DNA of 64,000 bases, from positions 80,752,861-80,816,860 of the forward strand of contig JAOWCC010000019.1 in assembly GCA_030867875.1 (NCBI GenBank), in the 5' to 3' direction. This stretch comes from Actinernus sp. WN-2022 (lineage: Eukaryota > Cnidaria > Anthozoa > Actiniaria > Actinernidae). Made by a program: the position numbers and the translations under genes. This document shows positions 58,535 to 64,000 of this stretch, in pieces (the first letter of the stretch is position 1; each line of letters starts with the position of its first letter). The notes beneath the pieces are model-generated. The model had not been told where the DNA came from and did no database searches. It saw only the letters and a program-made list of their open reading frames with translations.

Positions 58535-59026
58535 ATGGCGGATATTACGTCAAAAAAGTCAGCAGAAAAACTTTTCGATCGAAATACATGCATTTGCTGC
58601 AACGCCGTACTATCGGATAAGAATCACCCAGTGATTTTAAACAGCAACCTAAGGAAATGTTTGGGTTCTTATCTAAGCCATCCGTTCAATTTCTGGGAAG
58701 AATCGTACCCCACAAAAATATGCTGTCCGTGCAAACGGTCTCTTGAAACTGCCGAAAAATTCCGTGAGATGGTTCAGCAATCGCATGAATACCAAACCGC
58801 GGCGATCCAAAATTCCAGGCTAAAACGAGGTCGAAAGCAAAATTATAGCTCTTCTAGTAATCCACCATCAAAACGACCAAGAGAAACACATTCCGCGCCG
58901 AGTGCACTGAGCGCTATAGCCCTTGCTAACCTACAACAGGTACATAGGGCTATTCTTCCTCGACCATCAGCCCTGCAGTCTAATCCAGCAGCTGAAAATC
59001 AGCATGTTCTGTGCACTCCTCGATAA
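58535..59026 (+). CDS. N-terminal part of an unrecognised zinc-binding protein in the element
   Basis: 163 codons from an ATG in AATGGCGGATATT. Cys pairs Cys19-x2-Cys22 and Cys63-x2-Cys66 (with Cys21, 42 and 64 between) look like a zinc-binding module. Lys/Arg clusters (LKRGRKQ about 96-102, SKRPRE about 112-117) resemble nuclear localisation signals. The last ~14 residues are read from the complement of the helicase gene, so the original C-terminus is lost. I do not recognise the family. Its place inside the TIRs suggests a transposition protein, perhaps the transposase N-terminus. Inference only. Confidence 0.5.
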   Translation: MADITSKKSAEKLFDRNTCICCNAVLSDKNHPVILNSNLRKCLGSYLSHPFNFWEESYPTKICCPCKRSLETAEKFREMVQQSHEYQTAAIQNSRLKRGRKQNYSSSSNPPSKRPRETHSAPSALSAIALANLQQVHRAILPRPSALQSNPAAENQHVLCTPR

Positions 59027-59264
59027 TTGCGTTGAGAGGAGATATGACGACCACGATTGAGTTGGATGATCCTTGAAGAGCATTAAACTCAAACGATAAA
59101 CTTTGGTAAATTAACGATTTACCATAACCGGTCGGAAGGACACAGAAACAGTCCTTCTTATCGATACTAATTACCCGAATAGCTTCCAAGTGCTTAGTTT
59201 TTAAAGAAAACTGTATTTTAAGCTTTGCAAGGGCGAACTGGATAGCCTCCATGAGGTCCGCCAT
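58980..59264 (-). CDS. RecQ-like helicase N-terminal fragment
   Basis: ATG at 59264 (MADLMEAIQFALAKLKIQ) is preferred over upstream non-ATG starts. KTKHLEAIRVISIDKKDCF is a RecQ motif 0-like region, VLPTGYGKSLIYQ is Walker A, and VVVISPLNAII is motif Ia. The frame then stops at 58980 after EHADFQLLD, so the DEAH box, helicase C and RQC regions are absent. Non-functional as a helicase. Related to the fragment at 53560-53890, which has TGWGKS. Confidence 0.8.
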   Translation of the reverse strand: MADLMEAIQFALAKLKIQFSLKTKHLEAIRVISIDKKDCFCVLPTGYGKSLIYQSLSFEFNALQGSSNSIVVVISPLNAIIEECTEHADFQLLD

Positions 59265-59411
59265 TGCTTTAGTTAGCAAATCGGAAATGAGTTCTAAGAG
59301 CATGCGCAGTTTCAATGTCCTAGAATCTAGGACATCCGGTTTTGTGTCTTACCAGAGCCTCTGATTTTTCAGTTAGTTGAGGAGGCACTGGGAACGAGAA
59401 TGGTTTGTACT

Positions 59412-60354
59412 AATTTTCCTTATACATATGAATGAGTGCGCGTTTTCACGAGTTTTTAAAGGCGCTGTGTCACGGTACTGCGCATGTGTGAAAATCTGAT
59501 GATTGTTTAATTATGTTCTAGCCCGGAACGAAATTCTCAGAGTGGTGAAATATCGATCTTTAAATCGACTTCCATCAGTGTTCTTTTTGAACTCATCCTT
59601 GCCTCCTTTGGTCATTTATGGAAATGTAAGATGTGCTTAAATAAGTTTTAATTATTTGTTTATTCAAAATTAGTCGTTACAGACTGCAACACAACTAAAA
59701 CAAAAAAGGAAAGTGCTGCTTACCGGCGGGGAAAAACGCAAGAAATTGGAAGCTTTTTGGCATTCCAACCAGAAGCGTAGAGGGTTTGGATGCCCAGTAG
59801 AGTTCACGAAACACATGGAAACTTTTCAAGTCATATTATAAATGATATAGCAGTTTTCAACAGCGATACGAAGAAATATATATCTACGGCTTAGAAACGA
59901 TCGAGGCTGAAATTATATGAACCGACCGGCGGAGTGCAAAGACTGTAAAAAAGTTAGATACAACCTTTCATTGCTGGCAAAACAACCTAATGAACTCAAA
60001 TACGATAGCCTTGTGAGCAATCGATGTACATGTATATGAAACTAGAAAGTTTATATTATCGACTATGTGAGAGTCTGCAAACATCGAACTACTATGAAAC
60101 CGCTTGTCAGTATTCGCACTTTCGTGACAAGCGAACTTTCCTACTTTCGACACACGGTCGCTAAACTGTACGAAATCTCCAAGAATAAATATCTAATGTC
60201 CAAACTAACCGGGGGAACTGAAAGAGAAAATTGTTGTGACCAATCGAGATACATGTGAAGCTCCAGAAGTAATTATTGAATACATGAGATCCCATAGAGA
60301 AAACTGATAATAATGAACGCGCTATTAGTTTCACGGACATTGCCTTGTAGAAAT
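59412..60354. other. No gene seen
   Basis: Short frames only. No family recognised on either strand, including no upstream IFI44-like exon. Confidence 0.5.
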
Positions 60355-60630
60355 TCAGTACATTAAAGTATACTTTGACTAGTAGTAAAAGTATACTTTT
60401 TTTGTACTTTCAAGTCAAGAAGTACTAATGAAGTATACTTCATATATACTACTGAAATAGAAAGTATAAATGAAGTATAATTCAATTATACTTCAAAAAA
60501 GAGAAGTATACTTCAAGTATACTTCTTTTATTTTCAAGTTTGAAAAGTATAAATAAGGTATTTATTTTCAAATATTTCAGTTTCATTCAGAAAGTGAAGT
60601 ATACTTAAAGTATACTTTTTAACAGCAAAA
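60355..60630. repeat. AAGTATACTT-rich palindromic cluster
   Basis: At least eight copies of AGTATACTT or near matches (AAGTATACTTT, GAAGTATACTTC, AAGTATACTTCTTTT) in 260 bp, pairing with each other in many ways. Likely the core of a MITE; ends not defined. Confidence 0.75.
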
Positions 60631-60984
60631 TATCAGCAAGTTAATGTATTAATAGGCAATATTCGTATTGACAATTTCCACGGACGAACGTGGAACGATC
60701 GCGATATTGATTTTATAGTCATAATCAATCACAGGCTACCGTAAGGTTTTTGATTAACCATTATTTTACAAGACTTGACTGGGAATTTAGAGAGTTTTTA
60801 GAAATTGTAATAATTCTGTAAATATTGAAATAAAATAAATACGAATTTACCTGTGTGTTTGTCAGTTATTGGGCTGTGTCTGTATTTTTTTCAGGCGATT
60901 CTTTCTTCCAGGCACTCAAACACCTTACGCGTGGGTAGCCTGTGTATAAATGCGCCTGCATGTTTCAACAGTTAGTCAGCAGTA

Positions 60985-61462
60985 ACACATCAAAACAAGA
61001 TGGCGGACCTGACGTGATCGTAGCATTTTGATGACTATAGTTCTTCTCATTCTCCTGCCATCAAAACCTTTTCCTTTCTGGATAAGCAGGCATTTAGGAA
61101 AAGAGGAGTGCTTTCCCGACATTTTCAATCGACGAAACTGCGCTCCTAATGAAATTGAACACCGAGTATTTTTGGAATGTCGAAGCGAATCAGATTACCG
61201 GAAGAGTTCTGGCGCACCAGTACATGCAGTCGTTAATTTCCAACCGTCTTTCCTCAGCTCCAGCATGTACATACGTATACGTGAGGGATTTGATCGACTA
61301 ATACCCGCAATCCACATCTATTTATTGGAATCTTCAGGCTGACTCGATTAGTTTATATTACTATTTCAGGTGTCCCAGTACTCTTACTATTTAATTTTTC
61401 TATATATTTACATGTAAATCATTACTATAAGAGTACGAATAAAGTTGTTGTTGTTGTTGTTG
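60985..61462 (+). pseudogene. LINE 3' fragment with GTT tail
   Basis: NRRNCAPNEIEHRVFLECRS resembles the Cys/His segment near the C-terminus of some LINE reverse transcriptases. It is followed by a 3' UTR with AATAAA near 61438 and a GTT-repeat tail (61445-61460). 5'-truncated. Confidence 0.6.
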
Positions 61463-61540
61463 GCTACTCGCAGGTTAGTTGTGTTTTGTGGTCATGAATG
61501 TAGTCTTGTAGTGCAAAACCTTTGGTTATTTTTTAAGCAA

Positions 61541-62947
61541 ACAAGAGCCCATCTGGGCTTTCACTCGGGCCACATGAGATTGAAGATGAAATACACTTTC
61601 ATTTGAAATCCTCTTAGTAATATTAACCAAAGAGAAGAATTATTAGTTGAATAGCGATGTTTCGTGTTGATAAACATTGCAATTGTCATGCTAATGTGCC
61701 AACCATGATTTGTAAAGCCCGCTTTGTGTTAGGAACCAATGGATCTCTGGTTGGCACATTAATGACAATAGATGACGGCAGTCTTTAGGAGTGCGGAAGA
61801 ATTATGAGCTAGCGCTGAATTTAGCAATCTTTAGGAGTGGCCGGTAGCGCGGTGACTTTCATTCTCTGCTCCTCAAGCATATATCTAATTTAATATTTTT
61901 TTGTTTTTCTCGTATGTTGACCTTTTAATTTAAACACTACTTATTCATGTAACACACGTTTACGATTTAGTCTGCTGTTCTGTTATACTGCAAGTTCCGA
62001 GTACTAATGGATGATTGTCTCAAATGTATGTTTATATTTGTACCATATTATAAGTTGTATCCTGTCCATCCTGTGATGGAGCTACAATCTCGGTCAAATC
62101 TGTTGAAAATTTAAGACCTCCCCTCCCCCCATTTCAATGAAATACTTCTTTTTAGTCTTATTAGTTATTCTAAACAGGCAGTAGTTGAAACTTTACATTG
62201 CTTTCCCAATGCCAATGTCAGTTTCTACCGACACAATACAGTGTTTTTGAGTCGATTTTCTTTTTAAATACCATCACACAGATAAAGTGGTCACGGTTGA
62301 TGAAATTTCTCTTAGTTCGGGTAGATATATTTTAAAAATTGTGCCGAAAACGTACTCTTTTATACACTTCTCTGACCACAAATAGAAGCATTGCAATCAC
62401 ATTATGCTTAGGTCACTGCGTAATAATCTCTCGATGATTATCGTGTCAATCTTGGTGACAGATATGCTCATTTTAATGACGTTAGTGGTTTTGTCACGTT
62501 GAACCTCCAGATACAATCTCGGTCAAATCTGTTGAAAATTTAAGACCTCCCCTCCCCCCATTTCAATGATGTTAAATCATGGTCCATTTCAGTTTGCCTA
62601 CGCTCTCATCACTGAAATTAAATGGGGGGAGGGGGGGATTTTTTTCCCTAATCAATTTGTCCGAGATTGTAGCTATGTCAATTTGTGTGCCTCTATATAA
62701 CTTTATCTTGCTGTTCTTGCTAAACATGATGAGCTAGCTATTACGAGACCATTTGTTTGATTGAAGATTATTAACTGAAATGCCTGTTGGATCTCTAATT
62801 AAAAGCTTTACACTCATTCCCAAAACTTCAGTCTGCTCATTATATTAAAGAACTATAAAGGAATTGTTGGAAGCCTTTAATTTCTCGAACCAAAACCTCG
62901 GCCTTTGTTTAACTTGAGAGTTGAATATTGCTTGGGTCATCATAAAC
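61541..62947. repeat. Interspersed repeat R, copy 2, with two insertions
   Basis: Matches 8237-8907 across its length, interrupted at about 61650-61825 by DNA containing a hairpin (61682-61705 against 61748-61769, arms TTGTCATGCTAATGTGCCAA) and at 62085-62669 by a TA-flanked element. Confidence 0.8.
62085..62669. mobile_element. Tc1/mariner-type MITE with TA duplication
   Basis: Ends CAATCTCGGTCAAAT and the inverse of CAATCTCGGACAAAT. TA on both sides (62083-62084, 62670-62671). The empty site GAGCTAGCTATG is at 8605-8616 in repeat R copy 1. The left 55 bp recur at about 62513, so the element contains a partial internal copy of its own end. 585 bp, non-coding. Confidence 0.87.
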
Positions 62948-64000
62948 AAGACGCATGCGCATACATTTTGCTGTACAGAACAACGGCCTGCAGATTTACA
63001 CTCGTGCCTGCCACAGGCAGCCCGAGTAATTAATGCGCGCGTACATCATAATTTGTGGTACACGTTCATCACCTAATAATTATTATAGCATTCTGATCAT
63101 GAGTCTCGATCACTTGCCTTAGATTAAGTACATGTACCATGATGTACCATGTACTACATGTATGTAGTGATATACATATGCACTTAATTTATATATAATT
63201 TTGTGTGTATTTCGGAGCCGTAATATTTCTACCTTAAATCTGATCTGCACTCGATCTGAAGATTTTATTACTACCACTTAGGAACACATGCATAGGCCTG
63301 TCAATATACATACAATTACATACATACATGCAGTAAAGGGATAAATACAGTCCTTGCAGTTATGTACATACAGTTAGTAATAATGTATCAGTCAATTCCA
63401 AACCCATGCATCCCCCCCCCCCCTGGGCCACCCCCGGGCATTTGAACATTTTGAAAAAAATTCGATCAAAGGCCCCACTACCAAGGCAGAAAAACTGTTC
63501 AAATGCCCCACCAGTTTTTCATCCATGGCCAGGCTGTTCAAATGCCCCACCATCGGGGACCGGATCAGAAAATTTTACAAGGCAAAGACTATTGAAAAAT
63601 TAATGAAATCATTGTTTTATTCAGATTCTCTGACTCAAGCAATTCACAGGAAACACCGACGGTGAAAACCACCTTCAACCGGTCAGGGATGAGAACAATC
63701 ATTTCTACCGGCTCGATCGTTCTTGGTTTCAGTTATATACTTTATAATAAACGTATTAATGGTTTGAAATTGAATATGTTAGCTTATGTTCTTGGTATAT
63801 AAAGTATGCAACAGGCACCAATCGGCCCGTCTTTTACCGATATAATGTCGCTGTCGAGGGTCGCAGCAAATTCAACTTATCACAAATCTTGTCACGCACT
63901 TAATATCACGGTCAAAGTTCATGGAGCAAAACGTTTATAGGTTCAAACATAAGCAATTTACCTCTGAAAGTGGTCTTCAAATTTGGCAGGTTTACTCTAT
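62948..64000. other. No gene; C-rich repeat at 63405-63560
   Basis: 63130-63200 has dense ACATGTA motifs. 63405-63560 carries a C-run, GGGCATTTGAACA and repeated TTCAAATGCCCCACC units, which look like a small hairpin repeat. Nothing recognised from 63561 to the window end. Confidence 0.5.

Larger units (their letters stand above)
58127..59402. mobile_element. TIR element with two convergent gene 5' ends, 9-bp duplication
   Basis: Inverted ends of at least 55 bp start CATTCTCGTTCCCAGTGCCT and include CAACTAACTGAAAAATCAGA. GTTTGTACT flanks both ends (58118-58126, 59403-59411). A zinc-protein gene starts near the left end on plus, and a RecQ-like gene near the right end on minus. They collide at about 58985. 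Most simply, this is an internally deleted copy of a larger two-gene DNA transposon. Confidence 0.85.

Overview
This is AT-rich animal DNA with almost no host coding sequence. It is a dense stack of nested transposable elements. Short hairpin elements that I remember as common in stony corals and sea anemones (16692-16799 and 10100-10432), plus an IFI44-like GTPase gene, suggest an anthozoan cnidarian. That assignment rests on memory and was not searched.

Layout. 1-4569: a LINE on the minus strand with an intact endonuclease/reverse transcriptase frame running off the window edge and an esterase-type ORF1. 4565-8236: a block (LINE-A relic, flank, start of LINE-D relic) that recurs, heavily interrupted, at 16054-40563. 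8237-16050: non-coding DNA with several hairpin elements, some with clear target-site duplications. 18252-34245 and 41480-52724: two copies (about 16.0 and 11.2 kb) of a giant TIR-bounded element with ends made of CCCATA/TATGGG-rich arrays and a long shared interior without convincing genes. 34982-39135: a nearly full-length LINE (LINE-C) on the minus strand, broken by three frameshifts, with a PHD-like finger and a 2A-like motif. 53304-54175 and 58127-59402: two TIR elements with 9-bp target duplications carrying pieces of a RecQ-like helicase. 54916-56142: two exons of an IFI44-like GTPase gene on the minus strand, whose intron is a minisatellite that repeats the exon end and its splice donor. 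60985-64000: LINE remnants, a second copy of an interspersed repeat, and non-coding DNA.

Because several segments occur twice, empty and filled insertion sites can be compared inside the window. This fixes the exact ends of many elements: TTA, TTAA, TA and 9-bp duplications. It also gives an order of events: the LINE-A/LINE-D block formed and was duplicated; the giant elements and LINE-C then entered the second block; smaller elements then entered individual giant copies; the 1.13-kb array duplication inside giant copy 1 appears recent because its halves are almost identical. The strongest candidates for something undescribed are the giant array-ended element, the splice-donor minisatellite, and the two-gene helicase transposon implied by 58127-59402.
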